Positions 22,778 through 34,111 of a DNA stretch of 64,000 bases are shown one piece after another. A program made the translations under genes and the position numbers. The notes under the pieces were generated by a model that saw nothing but the letters and a program-made list of their open reading frames with translations, did no database searches and was not told the DNA's origin. The DNA is taken from the NCBI RefSeq assembly GCF_001039355.2, contig NW_019775880.1, positions 478,127 to 542,126 of the forward strand, in the 5' to 3' direction. Source of the DNA: Lingula anatina. Its lineage: Eukaryota; Brachiopoda; Lingulata; Lingulida; Lingulidae. The number at the start of each line of letters is the position of its first letter. Positions within the stretch are counted from its first letter, which is position 1.

Positions 22778-24060
22778 TTTTAACTGTCACTGATTTATTA
22801 TGGGATAAAAATTAGTGTACCATCTGAACCTTGTAAAAACCCCAGTGCAATTTGTTGTGAATCAGAAATGTATTGTTAATCTTTTGCATATAGGATAACA
22901 CTGATAATTAGTCAAAATATTTCTGACATAATATTTCTTAGTGCGTTACAAAAAGGAAGTCTGAATATTTATTGGATTCCCATACAGATTTATAAGAATT
23001 ATTCAATTCCAGGACAGGGTTTATGATAGCTGGATTGATAACATTGACTGGGTCCAAGTAAAACCAATGGATAAGAAAGACACTGAGGAGGAAGATGACG
23101 AGGAAGATCCACCACCACTTGACCACACTGAAATTTACTCTAAAATGCTTGAAATTATGAAGCCTGGAGAAACAGTTCAGAAAGCGCTCAAACGATTAGC
23201 TGGAAGCAAGAAATCCATGTCTGCCAGTCAGCGATGGAAAGCTAAGAAAATGAAGGTTGAAGAGACAGAAGAGGAAAAAGCAAATAAAGAAGCCATGTTG
23301 AAATTGACAGAACTTGCTGATAAAATGGTTAGTGATGGGAATATGGATATCTACCAAGAAACATATGAAGGCATCAGTTATTCATTAAAAGTAAAAGAAC
23401 AGCAAAAGTTGCAAATTCCAGAAGGCACAGAGGATGATGATGCTTTGGACATGTTTGGTGAACATTTTGATGAAAAGGAGGGCGTTGTTAAAGAAAGGGA
23501 TACTAAGGAAAGCAAAGAGGAACCTACGAAAGCAGGTAAATTTAATCATCAATATCTTTAAAATAATCTATTTTTAAAATAAAAAATAACTTGTTCAAAT
23601 TTTAGAGAACTTTGTCTTTTTATCTCACTTATATATCATCAAAAATTTGTCTCATCTCTGATGATGGTATTGATAAAATTGTATTTAGCCTTTCATTTGA
23701 TATCGTTTATTATTAAGTAACTTCATTAAAAGTTCTATTTAGAGCATTGATAAAAATATGAAAGATCTCAGTTGAATTATAATTAATTTAATTTAAAAAA
23801 GTCTTTTGTGATAATGATTAAAACAAATTTGATTTCCAGAAACAAACAAAGATCCCTCATTGTCAGGGGCAGATGAAGTAATGTGGGTGTTCAAGTGGGA
23901 AGACAAAGATGATGCAGAGATTCATGGACCCTTTTCCAGTTCTCAGATGTTAAAATGGCAAGAGGAGGATTATTTTAAAGATGGTGTCCTTTGTCGGAAA
24001 GCAGGAGAAAGTGGACTCTTTTACACATCTAAGCGGATTGACTTTGACTTATATGTGTAG
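22139..24060 (+). CDS. CD2BP2: CD2 antigen cytoplasmic tail-binding protein 2 / U5 snRNP 52K (GYF domain)
   Basis: Four exons: 22139-22298, 22455-22573, 23013-23535, 23840-24060, giving 340 aa against 341 in human. The family protein is a component of the U5 snRNP and tri-snRNP assembly that binds proline-rich motifs in splicing factors. Seen: the family N-terminus ([11 protein letters not shown]), an acidic region ([20 protein letters not shown]), the conserved central blocks [23 protein letters not shown] and [12 protein letters not shown], a Lys/Glu-rich helix, and a C-terminal GYF domain ([38 protein letters not shown]). The tripeptide that names the domain reads D-Y-F instead of G-Y-F. 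The start fits the family, and the ATG lies just downstream of the bidirectional promoter. Intron 2 contains a CA repeat. Confidence 0.95.
22741..22776 (+). repeat. (CA)18 microsatellite
   Basis: Uninterrupted dinucleotide repeat inside intron 2 of CD2BP2. Likely length-polymorphic. Confidence 0.95.
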
Positions 24061-24376
24061 GTTTAAGGAACTCTAATCCTAGAGCTCAGAGTACAGCAGT
24101 TCTGCTTGGTGTTTATGGTCACAATGTAAGCAGGGAAGGTGAACTATCGTTACACATCATGGGAGGACCAGCTCAAAGTTTTATGCATGGGCTTCATGCA
24201 GATAGGATTACTGTTCATGCACTGTAACTTGGATAAAGAAAAACAAGACTTTCAGATTCTAGCTGCTTGAACACTTGTCTTTAGTTGAAAACACTAGGCA
24301 AGATTTGTAACAAGTATATCATTTGAAAGTGTGACATTGTCATAGTGCAGATGTGCAGGAAAATCAAAGTCCACAG

Positions 24377-24985
24377 TCATATGAATAAGTTTAGCATATT
24401 AAGAGGGTTGCTGGTAATGAGAATTGGTTGACACAAGAACATGTTCACGGGCTGGGGCTGAAGCTGTTGGAAGTGTTGAATTCCTGAAACAGATGGACAG
24501 TTTTCCCAGCGACTGCTGAGGGGCGCAGTAGCTGCTACAATATCTGCTTCAGACAGGTACATTACGTTGACATTGGGGCATAATTCTTTGCCAGCCAAAT
24601 AGAATTGATAAGGCGTATCTACAACCATTTTTCTCTGGAGCGCTGCTCTCCAAACCTGATGTTTCATTTCTCCTACAATCCCATCCACTGGTCCTTTGCC
24701 ATGGGTAGTGGTATAAAAAGTACCACTGCGCTTCCATACCAAAATCTCTTTCATGATAGTACCATGTTTAGACAGTAAAAACCAACTTTTGAATTGACTA
24801 GGTGCTCAGGCTCTGTCTGACCAGTAATGGACTTTGCTGAATGATTGCTGGTGTTGGAGGTCTTCGAGAATGGCCTTATTACAAGTGAAGACAGACTGTT
24901 TGTTATGGTGCAGACCATCAGATACCACAACATATGGTTGGAGCTGGAGGTCTCCTTCAGACTCTGTTCTAAATCATGCACATGC
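24377..24985 (-). pseudogene. Decayed transposon-like ORF (C-terminal part)
   Basis: One minus-strand frame reads YVVVSDGLHHNKQSVFTCNK, then KVHYWSDRA, a TGA stop near 24810, then APSQFKSWFLLSKHG, and continues to FYTTTHGKGPVDGIVGEMKH and a stop at 24377-24379. The combination of an SD-x-(x)-x-SQFK block and a (T/S)HGK-x-P-x-DG block is, from memory, typical of an uncharacterised multicopy protein family in invertebrate genomes that looks transposon-borne. I cannot assign the superfamily. The in-frame stop and the loss of an open frame upstream of about 24985 mark it as a relic. It lies in the 3' flank, possibly the 3' UTR, of CD2BP2 on the opposite strand. Confidence 0.6.
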
Positions 24986-25201
24986 AGTGAACAGAATGAC
25001 CTGCTCACAGTTCTAGTGCTCTGACATGATCTCTGACGGCACATGTCAACACCTAATGACTGACAGTCAACCTAGCTAATAATCAGTAATTACCCAGTAA
25101 TGATCAGTTGCAAAAGAAAAATAAGAAATGTAACACACCAGAACACTTGAAAATGATTCAATTGAAGATGTAAAACCTTGTGTTTCACATCTGTCAGAAA
25201 A

Positions 25202-25574
25202 TGTCCCGTCAGAGACAGAAAATGTCCCGTCAGAGACAATGATAAAATGTGGCAATAAATTCACTGTAAATTGTTTTAATTTTGTAATTTTTAGCTATAG
25301 TCATTACTTATCACTATTTAAAAGAGGATTTTAAGTTTCATTTATACAACCTACCAGATGTGGAAAATATGAAAACTTTTCGAAGTCAAATGTCTCTGAC
25401 GGGACACACCACTCCTAGTGCTAAATAATTTTTTACTCAAAATAAGTGATAGGTGGCAGTTTTCTATGTTAAACTATTACTTCTGATTAGTTTAACATAT
25501 TTGGATGATAAAAACTAGAAAAAACAACCTGATATCTGACTCAGGCCAATATGACCACGTGTCCCGTCGGAGAC
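25202..25574. repeat. Four copies of a TGTCCCGTCAGAGAC motif, two orientations
   Basis: Direct copies at 25202-25216 and 25223-25237 (21-bp spacing), an inverted copy at 25392-25406 and a one-mismatch direct copy (GTCGGAGAC) at 25560-25574. The inverted pairs could form hairpins. They may be subterminal repeats of a decayed element or protein-binding sites. Confidence 0.6.
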
Positions 25575-27368
25575 AATTTTTTTTTTCCTTTATGTTTCCC
25601 AGTGGCTCACAGAAAAAGTACTGGGAGTATATCAATGAAACTTACATTGTCTGAAAATTTGATTTGTTTTCTACAAAAATGTAAAAATTTTAAATTTCAA
25701 TGAAACAAAAAAAATTTTGACTCCCATGGCACCGTTACCGTGTTTTGACCCTTCACAAAAAATTACATAACAATTATACTCATCCATTTTTTTTTTTATC
25801 ATTTCAAATTATGAAGTAAATTCATGGAATATTTACCTGTGTACAAGTTGTAAATGATAAAATAATAAAGATGTATATTAAAAACATTTATTTGGCCCTC
25901 AGTTCTTAATTCAAAATAGTTTTACAAATATAAATGTGTATACAAAGTTCCTAAATGTTATTATCACTAAAATTCTTAAAAATTTAAATTATTTTAAAAG
26001 TACAATGATACTGTTAAGTAACACAGTATGGTAGTCAGGTCAGGTACTCTACATTACTGGTGTAAATGTTGGAAGTATGCCATGACTTTTTGAACCTGGT
26101 AAGGCTTGGTCACACCCTGTCCAGAAATATTGAACTATAACCTAATTGCTTATATTCCAAAATCTAAATTCAGCTGGTTCAGGCTTATATACAACAAAAC
26201 TAATTATATCACCTCTGAGTCAGTCATTTTCATACATTTCCATTAAACCTCTACATTGGTCAAATGACACTTGTAAATCAGAAACTAAAATCACACTGCA
26301 ATTATAAAATATATCAGCTTCTATGTTATTTGAAATATGTTATATAAAATAAATTTAAGAATGAGTAAAAAAATATCTGTTCACATCAAGTACTGCTCAA
26401 ACTGCATGTTCTCATACAATTTACAGTAGATATATGAATACAGTAGATAGATGAATGAGAGTTGTACCATATGCATTTGGTCCTTGCAAATACCTGGGTT
26501 AGAAGTCAGAAATGTCAGCAAAAATAAACATTTATGAAGCATATCTCACAAATCAGTGATGCATTAGATATAAAACTAACATTTTTAAACTATAAAACTA
26601 ATATTTTATAATATGCTAGTAACTCCACCTTTTAGTCAATAGTAAATGTTGATAAAATACTGCACATTTCTGACACCAATAAGAAAATGCCAGTGAAAAA
26701 TGTGTACCGCATGCTTTGATCATTGGGACTGATAGTAGGCAAAGCTGTAAGCTAAGTAATTTTATATTAAGCTTAGTTAAACTGCCCGTCAATGTTCTTT
26801 TTGTTTTGTTTGTTCGTTAAACCTTGCAAGATTGATAAGATCTGTTATTTGGTTTCAAGTACATCTTCTCATGGGCCAAAGATGGCTTTCAGGGATTGTC
26901 GAAATTGAAAATTATAACTTTTACAGCCAATTCTTATGTGGTAAAATTTTCAAATGAAAGCTAATTTTATAAAAAAAAAGTCATTTTAGAGAATTTCATT
27001 AAAGTATTTTGTAGTGCTTTCAGTCGGCTTTATATTGCCATTTAGATCATTTTCATATCTGGTTTCGGGCTAGAGAAATCCCAAAACTGAATATCCTATT
27101 TTCTTCCCCAAGATGTTGATAAAGAATAACCTGTAGCACATCAACATCACAAATAATAATCTATATTTACATCACTTGTAGTATTGTATTTTAAACTTGA
27201 AAAAACTTCCATTCAGTTGTTCAGGTATTTTGTCACTCAGCTGCTATTGTAAATAGTCATGCACATCCATGTATTGGTATGAACATGATCATATTGAAAT
27301 TGCATTTATACCCATGCACATAAAGAGGACTTGTCATCTTAATATTTTCCTAATGCAATCTTCACCTT
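25575..27368. other. AT-rich spacer and 3' flank of the 7TM receptor gene
   Basis: No convincing exon, RNA gene or inverted-repeat element was found. The right part probably includes the 3' UTR of the minus-strand receptor gene, whose stop codon is at 27369-27371. Confidence 0.4.
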
Positions 27369-30300
27369 CTAATAACGAGCGTGCATTTCTGTGGCCCCGC
27401 CTCCATCTCCTCCATCACAGATACATTTTGATGTAACTATGTATGCTATTGCTATCAGAAGTCCTACAATAAATAAAATATTCAGCTATTATCTTATGAA
27501 GTATATGGAAATTGCAACTTTTGGCTCTCGATTACCTTTGCATCAGGTGCTTTTCTATTGTTAAAAGCATCATTCCAACAAAAATATGCATGTAATTTTA
27601 TGACTAATAAATTGGCAATCCTTGGTTTTTTCCCCTAACTACAGTGCCTAGACTTCTGAAAGACTATAATCCGTCTCCAAGGTTAAATGTTATTCATTAA
27701 AAATGTTTCTAATCTCCCAGTCTTTCAAGTACAGATTTCATCACTCCCATCACTCCCAGCCAACAATATATTAAACATGAATGAAAATAACATACCATAA
27801 AGACTGACTGAAACTGTGTGTCCTAAAACATGGGAGTAGATTCTTGGCTCACAGCTGTGTACAAGTTCTTGATATCTAGAAAAGGTAACTCTGGAGACTA
27901 ATGGAACATGTAGATTTATGAATAATATGCTTCAAATCTGTGCACTGAGAATAAAGCTGATAGTTACGAAAGTCTATGCTTTTTACTGCAAATGCCATCC
28001 TGCTGTAATCTTTAATAACTCGCACTTAACTGACCAATATTCATAACCTTAGCAAACACCTTAATAAATAAATGAAGTATTCACCTCAATACTAAATAAG
28101 GTTTGAAATATTATCTAAAGAAATCGCACAAATGTTGGATTAATCATAAATTCTGATTTGTTAAACTGAAGTCAACTGTAGTTTTTGTCTACTTTTCAAA
28201 AAACATCTTGATAGGTTATTCATACATTAATTCCTATTTCATCATAACAATACCAAATTATCAAGTTTTAGATAAGGAGTTACCTGTTTACTGTAGGTGC
28301 AATCCAACAAATGAGATAAAGTACTGGATAAAGCACCATGCACAAGGCTGCTTTTGCATGGTCATCCTAAAATCATAAGATTAACTTTTATGTTTAAGAA
28401 TTCTGTGAAATTCCATCACAATGAACTAACATCGCATAATGTGGAAACTTCCAAAATACTGAATCAAATAAGTTTATATAATCACAGACCCACAAATGTG
28501 GCACAAAATTTTTAAAAGCTGATAAGTTTAATTGTGGTGGTTGCAACGGTAGTATGAATGAATAAGTGAATAAGTAGTAATGAATAAATAGTAAATTAAA
28601 ATAATAAACATGTCAATTAACAAATGTTTAAGTTGTACTGGTAACACTAAGCTGCTGGGAATTAAAGTGTCAAGGCAAAACACACTAGTATGTAAATAAC
28701 TTTTTAATTTGACTTCATTTTAATGCATTCTTACAAAAAATGGCTAAATATACAATAAAACATGATTTAGTTTACTTTTTTGTAACATGCCCCACTAAAG
28801 GGTGACAGCTGGGATTAAAGGGGTGAGGAAGGAGATGGTAATCGGGCATCTACTCCAAAAAGAGCCGAAAACTTTTAAAAATCAATACAGTTTTACTAGT
28901 AGTGCATATATCAACTCACTCGGAACTACTCGGATGTCTCCGCACTCGACAATAACCTCGGACGTAATACGGAGGCAGCCATATTTGATTGTTGATTGTT
29001 GGGAAGGAACTACTTTCAACCTCGCGCTAATTTAAACCTAATTCTTTCAACGCCTGTATCTATTTATCTTTTAAATCAAAGTCAATCTTAGTGCATTGTT
29101 TGGCAAACTGTAAAGCATCATAAAAATCAGGGGTATTGACAGCCATCTTTATGAGCGTAATGATCGATTGAGTGAGAAGGCATTTCCGGCGGACAAAATG
29201 CATGGATTTGGTGCATATTTCTCCGCCTATCACATCCGAGGTTAGTATGGAGCTTGCGGAATAAGCCGAGGATTGCCGATTGTATATCAACTTACACATT
29301 TTCGTCTGCAGGAATATGCAATGATGGGCATAAAAAACATCAGCAATATCCCTATGAGTAACCAAATATACCACCTGAAATATAAGAATAAAAATATTCA
29401 TAAATTAGTTTTTATTAAATAAAATTAATATTTGTTTATGGTTCCATGGAATTGTATTTGCTAATGATTCTAGTGATAATGATCATTTCCTTTGGCACAA
29501 AATTTTACATAAAACAGCTACACTTGGTTCCTGTCTCAAGTATATCATCAGACTGAATGCCATATGCACTTGTTCCTCTACATTCGTTATCACAAAATAC
29601 ATATTCTACTGCACACAGCAAATACATGTTCAAACAAAACTAATATCAATACTTACGTTCCAAATTGCCACCAAAGTTTATCATTGCGAATCCAGCTGGA
29701 AATGCAAATTAATGCTTTAATGGCAATAAAATCATAGGAAATGATAAAAAAAAGTACAAACTATAATCTAGAGAATGCAATGGACAATTTTGTTTTGATG
29801 GCTAGCATCTGCACAATATATCTTGTGAATTCATGATTACGTTTTCATGTCCAGAAAGTTCTGAAGTACAAAATTGTAAGAACAGTATATTCAGTAAAGT
29901 ATAGTTATGTTTATCATAACATGATGTGTAGACTTACCACCACATTCCATATTCAAGGCCATCTGGGCCATATGCATTCCCTGCCCAAGGGATGAATGTA
30001 AAGAACAGAGAAACAAGCAAGCAAACAATGATGGTGATCCTGAGAAAAAAAAAAAAAAAGAAAAAAAAATTTTTTCAATGCATTTAGGAGGATGTGAACC
30101 TTGTACCAAGCTGCCACTCTCTGGCAACACTACTTTGGGTTTTTTCTTTTCTTGCCATGACCTTTATTATTTGAAAAAGCTTCACAATGTGATATTCTGC
30201 ATGTTATAATTTTTCCTATTTATCACACCGATTACATATTACAAATAATAAATATCGAAGGAATTTGAGTCTCCTGATACATGTAAACACCCAAACAATC

Positions 30301-33300
30301 ATTGTGAACAAGAAAAGCTTAATTTGCCTTTTAATTTAATCTTATAATTATTTCATTAACATGAACATGTATTTTCATTAGTATTTTCTAAAAGTATCGT
30401 TTTAAAGATTACACCACATGTTTCATCTCTTTTATCACTTACCACCACTTATCCAATACTATCTTGCATCCTATTCGCACTGAACAACACAGGGTTATAT
30501 TGAATGCTGCTAAAATGGAAAACCAATCTGAAACACAGAAAAAAATCCCATGGAAACAAAAAATTCATATAATAAAAAATAAAATAAATTCTGTGCATTA
30601 TCAATATTCTTCAACCAAAATTGTAATGTATAATAATAATAATATTAATAGAGAGTTTCTGGTGCAGTTGGTATACGACAGATAGATTGTTACGTATGTG
30701 CAAATGTATCCAGTAACGCGCTACTCTCTTCACGTTCCGGTAAAGTCCCGGAATGCTGGCGCTTCCCGCCATAGGTGGCGCTCATTCCAATATAATAACA
30801 ATATACGGCCCCGTAGCCATCTATTTCCAAGGGGGAAATTCTTTTTTATGAAAAAGGAGACAAATATTACCCAAAAGTGCAACTTTTCCCGACAAAAATG
30901 GCGGTTAGTAAAAACCCCATGATCAACCCCCGACTACGTGCCTGATAAACCAAAACTAGCGACTCCTCTCTCTTAAAAAGTCGAAATTGGCATGAACGTA
31001 CACTTGAACTATTATAAAAGAGTATATAAGACATATAAATTAGCAACCATAACCTTTAATAACTATTTTCAATAATCTTCCGCGCTGGCTAGATAGGAGC
31101 GCTTGTTTTCTGCAGACTAGATAGGACAACGGTATATGAACGTGGTAAACGTCACAAGTGTGCACAAACCGATGACATATTAATCTAGCTGGCATATCTC
31201 ACCGGCAACGGAAACTCTCTATTATCTTACTGGGTACAGTTATGATAAATAGTTAAGCAAGCACATGAAAAGACTTACTACTAAACTGAAGCACATGACC
31301 AGTTGCAAGACAAATGGGTGATGGAGATCCAGGTTTTTCTTTAAGTACATCAACCCCTTCTTCCTGAAAAAGGCCTTCTCTTATATCAATTAGAGATACC
31401 AATGCTGGTGCATCAACAGAAATTAGCAAAGCACTCATCGAGCACAGACCCCCAGCAAATCAGCTCAATTCTCATCATTAATGATTATCATTTAATTAGT
31501 TAACTCATTAATTAATTATAATTTTCCTTACTAGTGTTGTTGGTGTCTTAAAATTGCTGAAATATTCAAAAACAAATTCTGTTTTATATAAAAACTACAA
31601 GTTTATCAATCTTGGCATGTAGATAAACTGATATAATCCCTGCTTAAACACTTAAAAATTTTATTGTGAACATAATCAGTAGGCCTACTTATGTTCCATC
31701 ACTGCACTGAACAAACAGAGATAAAAGATATTAAGTTTTTACCATCCACCATCCAATGCTGTGAAAAAGTATAGCAACGTCCAAGTAAATGAGCATCACC
31801 TGGAAGAATAAGTCTTAATTAATAATTTCCTTAAAGAACAACTGTTTGCAATGATATCATTTGCTTCATATCTACTTATTATATACTGGACTGGGATAAC
31901 TTTACAATTCACAATATTCTAAGAGTTGTTAGTGGGGTAAACCACTTGCAGTTGAAATTCAGTTTGTTGTCTACATGCAAGCTTTTTAATAAATGCACAC
32001 TCCTATATATTTCAATGTTGTTCATAAGTTATTTATAGTAAAGCTTTTTTTTTTTTTTGCTCTCACTTGACAAATGTGTTTCTGACAGATATTTGCTACG
32101 TTATCTTATTTGTATTTGTATTAATATTCAAACTATGATTAAGAGTGTAGCAATGCACTTTGTATCTATTCATCACTGATTCATTGTATTTATAGTGTTA
32201 TATGTGACCAACATATTTATTTTTCACTTCCGCAACAGATCTTATTTCTCAAAAGCCAGGCAATGGCACTCATCTGCAGGAGACAGTTTAAAGCCTCATA
32301 AAAATTTTGAATTTTTGTTAGGAAAATCAATGAATGAGCTTTATCAAAATACTTCTTGGTTATTATTTGGATCTTCAGTAATAGTAAATATAATCACACA
32401 TCATAAGAAAACAGCCTTGGTCGGCCTAGTCATTAGCTTAATCGATATTTTGTAGAATTTAGAGGTTAAAAAATGCCAAACATCATCCTGTGACCTGGCT
32501 CTCATATTTAGGCACAATGTTTTATTTCTGTGCTTTTCCTGGCTAACATGCTACTGGTACCTCCGAGTCTTTCCCAGGCTCATCATCATTAACAGAATTA
32601 ACATCAGAATGTGCAGTTCTAGCAAATAAACAATTCAATCAAATGTTAAATCAAAATTGGCACTTTTTTCACACTATCACTTTATATTACCTATATTTTG
32701 AAAGCTTAGAAAATTACTGTTTACTTACATCCATGTAGGCCAAATTTCTCCAGTCTTCTCCAAAGCGAGGCCGCCATATAATGAATATCAAAAGAAGGAT
32801 ACTGCACACAACAGAAACAATATTACATGAAAGAAACTGACAAATGGTGCATTACATCAATAAAAAAAGAAGTATGGATACGCAAAAAACAAAGTTAAAA
32901 AATAAATAGTTTAATCAAAAGAAACTAATTTGGAGGTATAACTCCTATGCAAAGTGAAAACAATACAAACTATTTTTAATTTTATCAAACACAAGCTGAA
33001 ATACTGGGCGAACGCCATAGGCCTTCATTAGACTGATGTGAGCAGATGTTGATACCTATTCATGGGTGGTTGGTGATGGCTGATGTTGATAGCCTCGCGT
33101 ATCTTACACTGGATGTCAGATGACTCGGATTTAAAGATCTTTGCTGAATTTCAGTCGATACTGTGGCTATTACATGTTCAAAAATGGCAGAGCTGGTATT
33201 GCCTACAGTCACTGATTTTCTGTGTTCACTAACCCTGCAGTCTCTTAGTAAACACTTTGAGTATCAACATCTGCTCACATCAGTCTGATGGAGGCCTACA

Positions 33301-34111
33301 TCCAGGCCGTAAGCTAACGGCATGAAAGTATTTTGGCTTGTGTTTGATAATTTTCATTTATGATCCTTAACTACCAATGCCAGCTAATGAACATTTTTGA
33401 TTATTTTCAATTTGCTTATTGATGACTTACCAACCAACTGCTGCAATTGTAGAGATAATTCTTCTGGATAATATAATAGTATCCTGAAAAATACTAGGTG
33501 TAATAAATTGCACAAATATGAAAGCATATCCATATAGGTTTGTTGTAAAGGTAAGAACAAATGAAAAAATCAAAAGAAGTCCTAGAAATCACCAATTCAA
33601 ATAACTGCAATACACTGTAAGGCCAGTCTTCATATATCATCTGCTTTCATTCAGTGCTGTATATACATTTACTTAAAAAGTCATAATCTTGGCACAAGCT
33701 CTAAATAATAGGGAAGAAGTCCCAGTGATATTAGATTGACAGATCTTCATATACTGCTCAAGTTATTGGACAGGTAAATCTTAGAAGTACCAAGCTACTA
33801 CATCATTTATAAGCCAGTGAATAAACACAAAAGTAAAATTATAATTTGTTCTATTGTAGGGAGGAATTAATATAGTAGGGAGGAATCTATATATTGTACA
33901 TTGTACATGTACGTACCAGTGGTACTTCAATCTAGTATATCCTTTTTTTAAAATCTATAGGTCTGCAAGCTAGCTAGTTGTTGTAATATGTACACAGTTT
34001 AGAAGCAGTTGTTACATGTAATCATCTGACCATTTGTTCTATACTTACACATTGCCCTGGATCTTCAAAATTGCAAGAGTAGTTTAATGGTAATGCTGCT
34101 CCACAGGCCAT
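27369..34111 (-). CDS. Seven-transmembrane receptor, cAMP-receptor/GCR1/GPR157-like (12 exons, ~297 aa)
   Basis: Exons on minus: 34111-34049, 33483-33431, 32801-32729, 31799-31743, 31363-31279, 30527-30443, 30039-29938, 29695-29657, 29374-29296, 28366-28284, 27875-27796, 27463-27369 (894 nt, all phases agree). The N-terminus is short with no signal peptide and one N-glycosylation sequon (NYS). Helices: TM1 IISTIAAVGCILLLIFIIW, TM2 VMLIYLDVAILFHSIGWWM, TM3 after the conserved Cys (PICLATGHVLQF), TM4 ITIIVCLLVSLFFTFIPW, an extracellular loop with the WCWI signature (GMWCWIRNDKLWW), TM5 WYIWLLIGILLMFFMPIIAY, TM6 LCMVLYPVLYLICWIAP, TM7 VSVSLYGLLIAIAYIVTS, then a short Cys/Gly tail. The Cys before TM3 and the WCWI loop are typical of cAR-like receptors. 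Ligand and G protein cannot be told. The first exon has a weak acceptor-like TTAATTCAG upstream, so an extra 5' exon is possible. Confidence 0.82.
28905..29293. repeat. Imperfect inverted repeat, about 75-bp arms, abutting a receptor splice donor
   Basis: The left arm (about 28905-28982) has CTCGGATGTCTCCGC and AACCTCGGACGTAATACGGAG. The right arm (about 29217-29293), read in reverse complement, has CTCGGCTTATTCCGC and AACCTCGGATGTGATAGGCGGAG. About 235 bp lies between. Both arms end next to TATATCAACT-like sequence. The right arm stops at the donor GTAAGT of receptor exon 9 (29296-29374). Likely an old foldback transposon. Confidence 0.55.
30805..30945. mobile_element. MITE of the same family as 8623-8753
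   Basis: The left end CGGCCCCGTAGCCA and the right end GACTACGTGCCTGATAAACC enclose AAGGGGGAAATTCTTTTTT and CTTTTCCCGACAAAAATGG, matching the blocks of the 8623-8753 copy. The termini are more degraded. It lies in the intron between receptor exons 5 and 6. Confidence 0.6.
32984..33348. mobile_element. 365-bp MITE with long inverted ends and AATTTT duplication
   Basis: It begins ATCAAACACAAGC and ends GCTTGTGTTTGAT. Further in, AGACTGATGTGAGCAGATGT and its inverse ACATCTGCTCACATCAGTCT pair, so the inverted similarity reaches about 100 bp inward with gaps. AATTTT at 32978-32983 and at 33349-33354 is a perfect 6-bp direct flank, consistent with a target-site duplication. No ORF. It lies in the intron between receptor exons 2 and 3. 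Confidence 0.8.

Noticed and set aside
24751-25044. 97-codon minus-strand open frame
   Set aside because: It is a shadow of the transposon relic, whose recognisable sequence lies in another frame.
29060-29401. 113-codon minus-strand open frame
   Set aside because: Only its first part overlaps a real exon (receptor exon 9, in a different frame). The rest is the right arm of the inverted repeat.
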